NCBI GenBank assembly: GCA_963853835.1
Contig: OY970820.1
Coordinates: 28,358,873 to 28,422,872, forward strand
Reading direction: 5' to 3'
DNA from: Calendula officinalis
Lineage: Eukaryota > Streptophyta > Magnoliopsida > Asterales > Asteraceae
DNA: 64,000 nucleotides
A model generated the notes under the pieces. It was not told the origin of the DNA. It searched no databases and worked only from the letters and a program-made list of their open reading frames with translations. Shown here in pieces: positions 22,635-34,058 of this stretch; position 1 is the first letter of the stretch, and the number at the start of each line of letters is the position of its first letter. The position numbers and the translations under genes were made by a program.

Positions 22635-24421
22635 TGTAACGACCCGAAATTTGTAAATAAATAAATTTATAAAAATTATGATAAATTCGGATAAATCATT
22701 TAAAGAGCGTAGGAATTGGTTTCGTGTCATTTGGACATCGTATGAGAAAGTTATGGACGAAACCGGTCCGAGACAAGGATGAAAAAGTGCAGCCTTGGCT
22801 GCACATGGAGTTCACGACGCGAAGATAAGTTCACGATCGGGAACTGTCTACCGAAGGTTGGGCTTTTATGCGTGAAGAAGTTCACGACCAGTTAGCGATC
22901 GCGAAGTTTGCGAGTAGGGAAAGTTAGCGACGCGAAGTATAGATCGCGCCGTCAACTATGGTCGAGCAGCTTTAAGTCGGGTTTTGGCTCATTTGATGCC
23001 ATATCAAAACCCTAGTTTCTTCTTTAGCGATTTTCGAGCTTGAAGATTGATTGAGGTCGAATCCTTCACAAATCTTTGGTAGATTTCACTCCTAGTTGAA
23101 GATTAAAGGTATATCTTCACTCTTTGATCTTCGTTGCTTAAGATCTATGTATTGTGATGTATGGGTTTGAAACCCTAATTCTTGGGGTTATGGGTTATGG
23201 TGATATAAGTGATGTATACACTTAATAGATGGTATATTATCAAAGGGAACAAGTGTATGATTAAGATTTGTAAGAATCTTAAGGGTTGGTCAAACCTAGG
23301 GTTTGGTAAATCAACATAATTGGGGGAAATGTGTTAGTAAGTGTTATCTAGAAATAGATGGACACATTAGTAGTAGTATGTGATGTTGATCATGTTGTGA
23401 TAATTGTATTAGGCTTTTGGTGAAGTCTTGGAAGTTGATTGAATTGTGAAGCAAGGAAATTGGCGTAAAGAATACGGTTGGAGCACTTTATGGCTAAGGT
23501 GAGTACATGAGACTTTTAAACTGAGTACATAGTAAATGGTTTTGAAAATACACGTGATACATTATAAGTCGTTATTTATAAATGTTTGATAAAGATAGTG
23601 ACTGAAAATGATAAGAATGTAGGTATATTGTGATACCAGAATATGTCTAGTATGGTTGATGATATTGGAAGTAAATATGATAAACTAAGGTAATTATGAA
23701 ATCCTTATTTATGAACCATAATAATAAATATTATTGATTAAATGAATGGATAGTGAATCTTTATTAATAAATATGTATTAGTAAAGCAATTGATAATGAT
23801 TTCATAGTAAGGAGTACCTAATTGGTAAGAATTACTAATAAAAGTGAGGAACGAATATGTATGTAAAAGAATAAGAATCGACTGGTAATAAATATGTATT
23901 ATAGTCAAGAAGAGATAAAAGTATTATGATATCGATAAAAAGAATGTATCTTATGAGAATAAGTAAGGATGGACCTCCTGGGTTCATAGATGTAAAAGTA
24001 AATGCGGGTTGCTTATGATCGGGTCCATGGGGCCATACAGGTACGTTCACACTGTGTTGAACTAATTATATGTCGTTATTGTTAGATGACTAACTTGTTT
24101 GACGTTTGATGTGATAGCTGAAGGCTTTGACTGGCATAACTGTTAGGTTATGATAAGAGATAGATGGTGGTGACACGGGGGATCCCCGGTCACTGAGCGG
24201 TGGTATATATGTTTATCCACCGAGTGTATATATGTTTATACACTAAGCACTCGGGTGCTTCTAGTACGCATATGTTTGGTACTAGGTATATTAGGTTCTA
24301 ATACATATATGTTTATGTATTAGACATGTTTGTGCTTCTAGTACATATATGTTTATGTACTAGATATGTTTGTGCTTCTAGTACATATATGTTTATGTAC
24401 TAGATATGATTGTGCTTCTGG
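22635..24421 (+). repeat. 3' LTR of the outer element, truncated
   Basis: It starts with the complete TGTAACGACCCG and follows the 5' LTR with about 1.2% differences. It has one extra ~40-bp minisatellite unit near 24330-24380. It stops at the equivalent of about position 8588 of the 5' LTR, so roughly 440 bp are missing, and joins host sequence at TACAT. Confidence 0.92.
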
Positions 24422-24673
24422 TACATCGTCTGAGCCGGCTTTTGGCCATTCATCTAAACTTCTTCTAGCAATTGAAAGTGGGGGTAAAAGTGACCTTTTG
24501 TTATTTGATATCGGGGTTAATGGGGCCCGCCTATTATTCCCATTTGGGTCTAAACAATCTTTTTCAGTATCGGGAATAAGTGGTGGTAGAGACGTGTGTG
24601 AAGAGGACCATGAAGCTGACCGCCAGTACATTTTCCGGTTGCCTCCATCACTACCATCTTATTTTCCTAACAT
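24422..24673 (-). pseudogene. MKP1-type 5' fragment, copy 2
   Basis: The duplicated first ~83 codons of the phosphatase. The start codon (24671-24673) is followed within four codons by TAA, where the left copy has a Glu codon. An internal Met would give WRSASWSSSHTS..WPKAGSDDV fused to nonsense from the LTR (92 codons to 24353). With the catalytic region absent it cannot work as a phosphatase. Confidence 0.85.
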
Positions 24674-25723
24674 TCTCCTAAAAGATTCAACCTTTAAGCA
24701 GAATCTAAATTTGGGTTGTTTATAAACCCTAGAATTTTACATAACTAACTTACAGATGCAGAAATCCAACAGCTTCGTTGAAATTTTCACCTGTGAGACG
24801 AAAAATATATAACGATAAATCAATCGAAGTTAAAGATAAAATATGTAATTTAGAATCACACCCGCGACCCACTTTAACATTTTGCTAATTCCGTGGATTT
24901 TTTGATTTTGAGAGATTCGTACATAAAATTAATTTTTTTTTAAAACATGATTCGGATAGCTAACTAAATAAAAGATTAAACAATTTATTGTAAATTATTT
25001 AATCATGCTCTGCCCCGGTGCCTTGTTAATGTTACTCTCTGTCATCAATACCCTAACTGTCTCAACTTCATCCCATTTCCCTTTTTCTGCATAAATATTC
25101 GACAACAAACATAATACACATAATTTAATGGCTCCAATGTTATAAGCTCTTTAACTGCCACTTCTACTATCTCCATTTCACATTTCTTGTTTTACAATAC
25201 CCACGAATCATCAAGTTCCAAACAATCAAACAATCATATCTCTGTGAAACATTTCATCAAACACCTTGTGAGCATCTTTCATTTTCCCACAGTTCACATA
25301 CAAGTACAACCTGACTATACCTACTCTGACAACACTAAAAAATGAAATCCAATTGAAACAACAACATCATGTAGACTTTTCCCAAAACTAACATTGGAAA
25401 GATCAAAGATTCGAACATGATTTAAGTAAAGGAGCAAAAGTGAACTCATCAGGCCAAATTCCATGCTTCTTCATGGTGCAAAATAAGTTTAAACGACATT
25501 TGAGAGTGTGATGTCAATGAGTAGCCTTTAATCATTGAAGTGTATAGAAGTATGTTTGGGTGTTTGGCTTGGAGAAAAGCTTGATGGGCCCACTAACGGA
25601 TACAAAGTGATAGAGGATGTGGTTCAATTGATGGAGATTGTGGCGGATTAAATGACCATGGATTTGGGTAAGTTGGACCCGTTTATGGCGGTCGTGAAGG
25701 TGGTGGAAGATCCTCCATTCAAT
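24422..25723. repeat. right copy of the 1302-bp direct duplication
   Basis: Matches 5539-6840 without net indels. It starts TACATCGTCTGAG at the truncated LTR. It passes through the spot where the element sits in the left copy and reads on as ATTCAATATCTCTC, the apparent empty site. Confidence 0.95.
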
Positions 25724-25750
25724 ATCTCTCACAGTGCTTCCTCTATTCAT
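24995..25750 (-). pseudogene. PPR protein pseudogene, copy 2, with N-terminus
   Basis: Same decayed PPR gene as at 6112-6840, but uninterrupted by the LTR element. It opens with an ATG at 25748-25750 and a stretch reading QLTQIHGHLIRHNLHQLNHI and LFSKPNTQTYFYT, the usual N-terminal pattern of PLS-class PPR proteins, then stops. Later blocks (DEFTFAPLLKSCSNL, AHKVFDEMFHRDMI, LSNIYAEKGKWDEVE) are in other frames. Confidence 0.75.
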
Positions 25751-26709
25751 TTTAATTAATCCATGTATGCTCTACTTAATTGGTTGTTACTTTCAGTTTG
25801 ATAATGTTTTTCAGATGCAAAATGCAAATCCATCAAGGCTTTTTGTGTTCTTAGTTTATGACAACATGAACGAAAGAATTACAACTAGAGATAGTTCCCC
25901 TAATTTTAAACCTGAAAATCTAAGTTTATTGTTTGTTTTTGTATAATTTTCCGGAGTCAATTCGCAGTTCGATTTAGAATATAGAGATTATTTGTCTAAA
26001 AAATTCAACTGTGAGTCCAACATCAAATAACCAGAAACAACAATAGCAGATCAATGAAAGCAACAAACAGTTAAATACGTGTAGTAGCTACAGATGTCAA
26101 ACATGGTATTTCTAACTTCAAATCACACAGAAATTAAAAGCAGATGTATATTAGATATGGATCTGAGAATCGAAGAGCGATACACACGCTTCAAAATGAG
26201 CTGAAACTGATGGATTTCTAGGGTTTGTCATGTAAATCAAACATTTACTTAAAATAGAAATTACAAACAAGGGGAAGAGATTTACCGATGGAGACGGAGA
26301 TATCTACGCAGAGAACAATTAGAGCAAGAGTGAGTGGAGTATTGTGGAAATCGAATCTCGAATTCCTGATTGTTGAATGTATGAACTTTGACTGCGTGTG
26401 ACTGAATTAAATTGGGAGCGTTAAGTCATGGGAAGTTCATGTGCAAATCCACTCACTATTGAAATTTGTATTAATGACAAAAATAATAACTAAAGAACTA
26501 GGTTATGCATTTTCAAGCAAATAACAAACCTTTAAAATGAACACCTAATACTGCTAAATTTTAAGCCCTTTGGTTTTTAAATGAATATTAATTAGGGGTT
26601 TTGAAGTTGAGACTTGGGTATCGAATGAGTTATAAATTGGCAGAATTTGGAAATGATTTTCAAATCAGTAAGAAAACATGATAAAATTAATAACTTCAGG
26701 TATTAAATC
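25751..26709. other. unassigned region, possible 5' end of a minus-strand transcript
   Basis: AT-rich. On the minus strand near 26285-26330 a sequence like the end of a leader exon (CTCCGTCTCCATCG followed by GTAAATCTC) is visible, and 'aaaccctagaaatcc' follows near 26220, as in plant 5' leaders. I could not join it to any coding exon. Confidence 0.25.
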
Positions 26710-27392
26710 CAGTGTTTTCGTAACCGGGTTGGACCGGTCAAACCGGAAAAGCAATATAATACCGGTCCAATTTAGCACGTCAAAAGCCCAAAAATGAACC
26801 GGATTGAACCACCGGGTTTATAAGCAAAACCAGATTGAACCAGAGCTAGAAACCCAAAAACCAACCGAACTTAACCTTAAACTAGTCTCGAATGAATCAA
26901 TCCTAAAGGGAAAGATTCGACTGAGCTGCCCTTAAAAGCTTCATGTGTGCGCCCAATATATACAGTTGCTAACTATCGAGTGTTTTCCTCCCACAGCGAT
27001 ATGGGATGGAAAATTTAAACTCTTTTTTTCTTCCAATTGAGTTTTCATTCTTCTCTGCCTAGTTTTATTTTCTCCCACTTCTGACTTTTTTCTCCTCCCT
27101 CAACAACAGACACAAAGTGTGCGCTGCTAGTCTGCTACCATCAATGTGCTACTACAAATTTACAATTACTTAAAGATATTCGGTAATTCTTTTCATATTT
27201 TGATGCCAGATAGAGTTATAAACATTTACCAATTTATGAGGTTGTATAAAATATTTCCTATTTAGCTAAAATTTATAAAATAATGAGTAATATTGTAATC
27301 CGGTTCAACATGCCGGTTCAAACGGTCTGACCGGTTCGACCGTTTTTAAGGCATTGGTCGGTCCGGTTCAAAACCCCGGTTTTAAAACATTG
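26710..27392. mobile_element. hAT-type MITE with 8-bp target duplication
   Basis: ATTAAATC flanks both sides (26702-26709 and 27393-27400). The ends are inverted repeats, CAGTGTTTTCGTAACCGGG on the left and the complement of CAATGTTTTAAAACCGGGG on the right. The interior near both ends is full of AACCGGT and GGTTCGACC blocks. No transposase is encoded in its 683 bp. Confidence 0.85.
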
Positions 27393-27400
27393 ATTAAATC

Positions 27401-27780
27401 GACTATTTTGTCAAGTTCCAGGTACCATGATGCACTTTAATAGTTCGTGTTAGTAGAAGACTTGATCAACCAAATTGAAGATACCAAAATGTATTTTTAT
27501 CATTTAACTATGAGTTTGGCTAACTCATACCCTAAGGGCATAAGAATAAAAATATTAATTACACAAAACATTTCTTAACAAATCAAAAAAATGTATTAAA
27601 TGGAGTATAATTTTTATAACTACTAAATATAATTTTCAATATAAATAGTAAATATAAGTATAACTTCAATCAATGCTTCTAATCTCATGCTGAGTTAGAA
27701 AAACGATTTTTTAACTATTTACACTTTTAGTTAAAGACTTAAATCTTGTATTTTGGCTTATGTAGATCTGTGGATACAAC
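27401..27780. other. AT-rich spacer
   Basis: No gene or element terminus seen. Confidence 0.3.
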
Positions 27781-28110
27781 TTGAGCTTTCTCAAATCAGA
27801 ATCAGAAGAAAATGACATCATTACTACATCGAGTGATGGTGAAAGATCTTGTAGTGATCAAAACATAAGTTCAATGATATCTTTTGGAACAAAAGAAAGC
27901 CGGTATTTTTCATACCTACTAGACGAATCAGGGTTCCAAGATGGTATGTGGAGCTACATTTTGAATAATAGAAACCCTAGAGAAGAAATACGGGAAACAA
28001 GAGTTTTGGCATACGCCCGAAAAAAAGCTTCTGTTTGATCGTATAAATTCAGGGATTACAGAAATTCTTAGACCACAAGCCGATATTCGTGTTTGCTCCA
28101 TATCGTTAGG
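27781..28110 (+). pseudogene. gene fragment, DUF4378-like
   Basis: An 85-codon frame ends ...TKESRYFSYLLDESGFQDGMWSYIL...VLAYARKKASV. After a one-base shift in the run of A at 28018-28026 it continues KLLFDRINSGITEILRPQ. The pairs YLLDESGF and KLLFDRIN resemble the DUF4378 domain at the C-terminus of TRM/LONGIFOLIA-type plant proteins. The shift and the missing remainder mark a fragment. The family name is from memory of its motifs, so moderate certainty only. Confidence 0.45.
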
Positions 28111-28117
28111 AAGAAAG

Positions 28118-28393
28118 ATGGCAAATATGTTGAGAGATGTTGCTGTGGAAAAATCGTTGGCTTTTTTACTTGGTCAAGATGCGCGTAAGGTGTTTGACGA
28201 AATGCCTGAGAGAAATTCGATAGCTACCATGATTTCTGGTTACTCAATGTATTCAAAATGTAGAAAAAGGTTGGATTTTTTCAATATGATGTCGGATGAA
28301 AATGATATTATTCCAAAAATTGACCATTATGCATGCATGGTTGACCTTTTAAGCCGTGGCAGAAAGCTAAACGAAGCAAACGATTTTATCTAA
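28118..28393 (+). pseudogene. PPR gene fragment with internal deletion
   Basis: A 91-codon frame contains ARKVFDEMPERNSIATMISGYS followed abruptly by IIPKIDHYACMVDLLSRGRKLNEANDFI. The first is a mid-protein PLS repeat; the second belongs near the C-terminus of such proteins. Intervening repeats are missing. It sits directly after an unrelated DUF4378-like fragment. Confidence 0.75.
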
Positions 28394-28526
28394 TCAGCAC
28401 CGATTAATCATGGTCTTTGACTCTTTGTTTATGGCGATTTTTTTTTTGGTATTTGTAGGAATTATCATAACTATAAATTGGGAGCTTATGCAGGAGAAAA
28501 TTAATAGAATTAGGGTCACATGAATC

Positions 28527-28630
<104 letters not shown>

Positions 28631-31600
28631 GGGTGATGATCTATAGAAAATCATTATTAATTAAAGAATATAAGGAAACAATTATAGCCTTTAGATGTAA
28701 AAATGGAGGGACTAGATTAGAAGTTCAAAAAAGCACGCCCATACATAATCTAAAACTTCAAATCTGGATAAAAATGGGCAAAAAGGGCAGTTTTGTAAAT
28801 TTCAGTCTCTCACCAAAGAGTTACGTTCTTTCCATTTACGCTCTGAAAATTAGGGTTCGTCCTTCTCTCTCTCTCTCTCACTAACGAAGGCGATTCATGG
28901 CCCCTCTCTCTGTCGCGATTAACGAAGGCCGATTCATGAAGGTTTCGATTGTCTCCCTATCTCTCTCTCACTCGCGATTACAGGTTTGGTTGTCTTATAA
29001 CTTTAACATAATTTCGATCTGAATTATGCTTTTCAACTCTATGAAATTGCACGAAGATTCTTTAGCTGTAATTTTGTGTTTTTTAGGATCCCAAATTTAT
29101 GTTATTGACCTAATTTCGTCTTAATTTCTTTCGGCGTTGTGAACTTTTTTTTTTGTGAATAATTTAAACCAGTGCAATTGACAGATTTTGTGAACTTATT
29201 GAGATGTGTTGATCATATTCATGTTATTGTTGATCTGAATTTGTAATTTTGTAGTTTTATGTGGCAGAATGATACAATTTCAAGATTAATGATATTTTGT
29301 AAATCACTTTTAGTTATAATTCTTATTATCTTCATTGTTAATGACAATATTTTAATTATTTTATGCTTACAGAATAACAAAAATTGACCTAATTTACTGG
29401 TCAACATATAGAAGTCCTCGTAATTAGTAGATTTAGTTGTACCTTCGGGGAGGTTGCTTCCTCAACAACAGCTTCCTCAACAACAGTTATTAAAAGAGGT
29501 ACATATGTAAATTTTATATAGAGTTTTATTGATTTCATTAATGTTTTGAAGTAGATGTTTTGGTTCCTTTTACAAGGTAAATTACAAACACTCCTTGGTA
29601 ATTTGCATCCCCTTTTGACAATTAATTTGTGAACAGGTTGATATAGAGTGTATTATAGCTAAACGGTTCAAGTAAACACCGGTTTTTTTAAATTGAGAAC
29701 GGGTCAAATGACACACAAGATGGAAATAAAGAAAAGAAGAAGAAGAAGCAGAAAGAGCTAGAAAAATTAAGTGGCTTGTAGAAAAAAAGTGGTACGTGTA
29801 TGTGTAACACCAATGAACTTGAAAAGAGACATTGTTTAAGAACTATGAACCGTGCACTTGGAATGGTCTGCTTGTATGCATTTGCATTCCCAGGAAGCTA
29901 AGAGTATGTGCGGAAAAGAAAAATAAAATGCTCTTTAAATTTGTGGTGATTATGTATGTGTATTATGCATTGCATTATTGGAAACATCGTTATGTAACAT
30001 ATATGTAACATGTGCATTACAGGAATCGAGGAAATTCAAGAAAGTATATATGATGGTTGGGTGGCACCTTCTTATGCAGAGCTACCTAAAAAAGGGAAAA
30101 AAGGGTAGTTGAGAATGAAACTTGGTGGTTAGATGGTTTTTGTTCATATTAATTGTTACATTTAGGTGGTTAGTTCTTCTTTATATAGTTGATTGGTTTT
30201 TGTTGGTATGTATAGTTATAGAACTAATCTAGATTATTATTGTTTTGGTTTTTTACGTATGAATTATAATATAGATTACAAGTGTTCATGATACATGGAA
30301 AGGAATTAGTGATAGTTGGTTGTTTTCATGGTTATTATTTAGATTTGTCTTTGTATTGATTATAATAGTGGATATATAAAGTGCGCGTACATTAATTAGA
30401 ATTCATGTAGGGTTGATGATGTAGGTGAACGAAAACAAAAATTGGGAATAAGTAGACAAACGAAAATGCAAATGTAAATGAAAGTATAAAAATGCAAATG
30501 CAACTAACAGTATTTATAAAATGCAAGTACAAGAATGAAATTTCGAATGCAACTGATATTATGAAAATGCAATTGACATTATTTAAAACAGAAGCAAAAC
30601 GTAAATTTCAGGAAATAACTACATATAATGAAAATGCAACATCAAGTATGAAAATGCAAATGCAACTGACCATATGAAAATACAATTGACAATATGAAAA
30701 TCCAAATACAAATGACAATATGAAAATCCAAATGCAGCTAACATTATGAAACTGCAAATGCAACTGACAATATCTAAAGTAGAAGCAAATTGTAACATTT
30801 CGGGGAATAACTCATAAAATGAAAATATAATTGTAAGTATGAAAATGCAAATGCAGCTGACAGTATGAAAATGCAAATGCAACTGAAAGTATTTAAAACA
30901 CAACCAGAATGTAAAATTTCAGGGAATAACTACATAATATAAAATTGCAATTACAAGCATGACAATGCAATGTGAATGCTAATATTTGAAACAGAACCAA
31001 TGTTTAAAAGTTCAGGAAATAATTAAACATAATGAAAATGAAAATGCAAAAGTATGTTTAGCTACATTTGGTAAGAAAATAAAGCAGAACAAAACAAAAC
31101 TAATGTGCCACTCGAGAAAATCCTAGATCATCATCTGATCCTTGCATTTATTTCTGTGAATCCTCTACTTTTTTCCTTTATGGACATGTTCGAATATTAT
31201 GCGGAGCATAACTGTCACGGTAACCAAACTTCCATATCTTTCACAGAAGTCCAAATCTTTCATATCGTTTGCATATACATGTAAATTTCCCCAGAGAATC
31301 ATTATAAACAACCTACAAAGAAATTGTGTATCATTAATAGGTCTTTTAAAATTAGAAACATTAGGAACCTAATATTTATCACCAAGAGCATTTTTTTTTT
31401 TCAAAACCAATTTGAAGGAAAGCTGGAACAAGATCAAAATCTATAAAAAAAATATTAAAAAAAAGAACTACAAACATGGTGAAACTTCATAAAATAAATA
31501 CATAAAATGAAAATGCAACTGCATGAATGAAAATGCAAATGTTAGTATTTCAAACACCTGTTTAAAATTCCAGGGAATAACTAGTATAATGCAGGTGCAA

Positions 31601-33035
31601 GTTTGAAAATGAAAATGCAAATGCAAAAGAACAGTATTCAAAACAGCTCGTTAAAAGTCCATAAAATGAAAATTAAAGTGCAACTCCAACTGCAAGTATG
31701 AAATGCAAATTTCAGTATTTGAAACAGCTATTTAAAATTTCATGAATAACTAGGTATAATGAAAATGCAAATACAAATGCAATTTCAAGTATGCAAATGA
31801 AAATGAAGAATTATGTATCCTAATTTTGTTAAATTCTGAAAACTAAATGATTCAAAATAGCAACTAAGAAAACATGGAAACAACAAAACTAAGAAAGTTT
31901 ATAAGAATAATGAAATTTGCAATTGAACAACAAACTAACAAAACAAATACATACAAATATAATAGGCAAACTTTTGAAAATGCAATTGAACATTGATTCA
32001 ACATCTTCCCCAATATCAAGATCATCAAAACAAATACAACTAAACAAAATTGCGAATGAACATTGAAATCAACACCTTCCCCAATATCCAAATCAGTCAA
32101 ACGGATACATATAAACGAAAGTGAATATGAACTATGATTCATCTTTTTTTTTACCAATTTCAAAATCAACAAATGAACATTGATTTCAGCAAATTGACCA
32201 ATTACATAAATCATTCATCATGTTAAACATATCTATTAGCAAAACTACAAAAAAGACCTAGATATTGATTACCAGCATATCATACACAAACATTAGTCAG
32301 CTAAATTAACATGGCGTTTCATACACGAACACATCGTATCAAACATTCAACTAAAAATTATTGAACTAAAAAAGAGTATTGGAATCAACAAATTACAATT
32401 GTTATCCACTTCTGAATCCAATTGGATATCAGATTCGACAGTCATTGAAGAAAAATTTAAATATATTAGCTAATACATGAATCAAATAAAGAAATTGAAA
32501 GATTGAGTAGAAATCAAAAGGAATTGAAGCATGTATCGGACTAGTTTAGACCTGCGACATACCTACAGTTGAATCGGACTGGTTCAGATTTGATTCAAGT
32601 AGATGGTCTGGATCTGGATCGAATTCCCTCATTCATATGTGATTTGGGGTTCCTATATGAGCTAAATTAGGGTTCTTAACTGATTTAGGGTTCGTATAAG
32701 AGATGATTTAAGGTTCCAATTTGGTTCGTATTTGAAATTGTAGCAGCTAATTTAAGGTTCTAGTTTGGTCCGTTTTTTAAAGTGGAGATGTGAGACCTGG
32801 AGCGATTGGAGACTAGTGGGGAAGATGATGGAGATGTGGGGAAGATGAGGCATGGAAATTGAAAACCCACACAAGAATAAGAATGAGGGAAATTGAAAAA
32901 CACGATGTATTTTGTTGGAGGAGGGGGGAAAATGACAATCATGCCCTTAAGCCCCCTTGAATGTTCTAATTAAATCAAGAGTCTTAATTGCTTCTTTAAC
33001 TTCTCTAAATAAGTCAACTTCTTTCTTGATCCATA

Positions 33036-33037
<2 letters not shown>
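28631..33037. mobile_element. probable 4.4-kb non-autonomous TIR element inserted in an AT repeat
   Basis: Both edges abut (AT)n tracts. The left edge (GGGTGATGATCTATAGAAAAT, then 'aaggaaacaattatagcctttagat') is related to the inverted right edge (GAATATGGATCAAGAAAG, then 'aaagaagcaattaagactcttgat') at roughly two thirds of positions. Both ends next show a 'aagggcagttttgt' / 'aagggcatgattgt' stretch. The interior has no transposase frame but holds a long array of a short repeat (30440-31830). I infer a Mutator-like or related cut-and-paste element; a target duplication cannot be read inside an AT tract. Confidence 0.4.
30440..31830. repeat. degenerate array of AAAATGCAAATGCAACTG-type units
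   Basis: Dozens of variants of 'tgaaaatgcaaatgcaact' occur, interspersed at irregular distance with a second motif near 'aaatttcagggaataacta' (about 30603, 30790, 30912, 31006, 31567, 31735). No regular long period; no credible protein. Confidence 0.75.

Positions 33038-33063
<26 letters not shown>
33038..33063. repeat. short (AT)n tract
   Basis: About 25 bp of alternating TA; right flank of the probable 4.4-kb element. Confidence 0.9.
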
Positions 33064-33066
<3 letters not shown>

Positions 33067-34058
33067 GCTTTAGGGAGATTATCCTGAATATAATTCAACT
33101 TAATGAAAGATGAAGGTTATCATCCTGAATATAATTCAAATTTTGCTGATTTGGAAGTTTGAGATGCTACAATTGATTAGAATTATATATCTGGTCAAGA
33201 TTTGTTAGTTAGGTTTTACTTTATATACTTAACCAACAACACATTCAGGTATGTTTTGTCTTTTTTTTGTATCAGAACCTCTTCATGTGCACTGTTTCAG
33301 AAGTCGGCCTCGACAGCGTTTGACCCGGACATTTTAGGTGTTAGGTGGTCAAACAACCGTCAAAATCTGGATTAGGCGGTCAGTATAAGGTTAGGTGGTC
33401 AAAATCAGTCAAAAAGTCAAGCATTGTAGCTAAAACTCTGTTTTTTTTTTTGTTTGTTGGAATTGACATTAATTTATATATATGTGAACTTTGACAATAT
33501 ATTATAATATTTTACATATGGAAAATTCAATTCCGCCTAAACATGATTAATCGCTCAACGGGATTCGAGTCGAAAACCATGTTCATGTGTAACATGTATT
33601 TTTTCTTTTAATTTATGGGAAATACTATAGTATATTCCCTACCACATACTATCTTTGATATAAATTTATGTTAAAGTTTTGTGGTAGGTTTGCCTTAGAA
33701 TTTGGATTTTTAAAACCCTTTAATACGCGGTTCCATTAGGTGAAATTTGATCCATCATCCATTATAGTCTTTATATTAGATTAGGTAGAACTTTTCCATC
33801 TCATTTCAAGATTGATATGTGTTGTTTCTTGATTCATATAACTTGTTAATTTTATATTAATCCTTGATTAATCATTGCTAGTGACCGTTTAGCTAATTGA
33901 CACAACGCATTCATGCTTAAATAGTTAAAAGTTAAAACTAATAAAAATTCAGAAATATTTAAGTGTCATACATTTATGGAAAATAAACGCAAGAAATACT
34001 AAGTTCTTGCTACAACTTTTTACACACGAAGAAACCCTAATTATTGTTATTTTTTTAT
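33064..34058. other. AT-rich region downstream of the hydrolase gene
   Basis: Holds short repeats of 'aggtggtcaaa' near 33345-33410. No gene recognised. It probably includes the 3' untranslated region of the minus-strand hydrolase, although no single polyadenylation site stands out. Confidence 0.3.

Larger units (their letters stand above)
6841..24421 (+). mobile_element. non-autonomous Ty3/gypsy-type LTR element hosting two nested insertions
   Basis: Two related LTRs (6841-9029 and 22635-24421) bracket an internal region with an initiator-Met-type primer-binding site at 9033 and a polypurine tract before 22635. Without the two nested insertions the interior is about 5.2 kb, and I found no gag, protease, reverse transcriptase or integrase motif in it. 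The PBS, PPT and LTR termini are nearly the same as in the intact element inside it, so it is probably a non-autonomous partner using the proteins of such elements. The 5' LTR lacks its first two bases. The 3' LTR lacks about its last 440 bp and joins host DNA through the shared pentamer TACAT. There is no 5-bp target duplication. The LTR pair differs by roughly 1.2% by eye. Confidence 0.85.
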
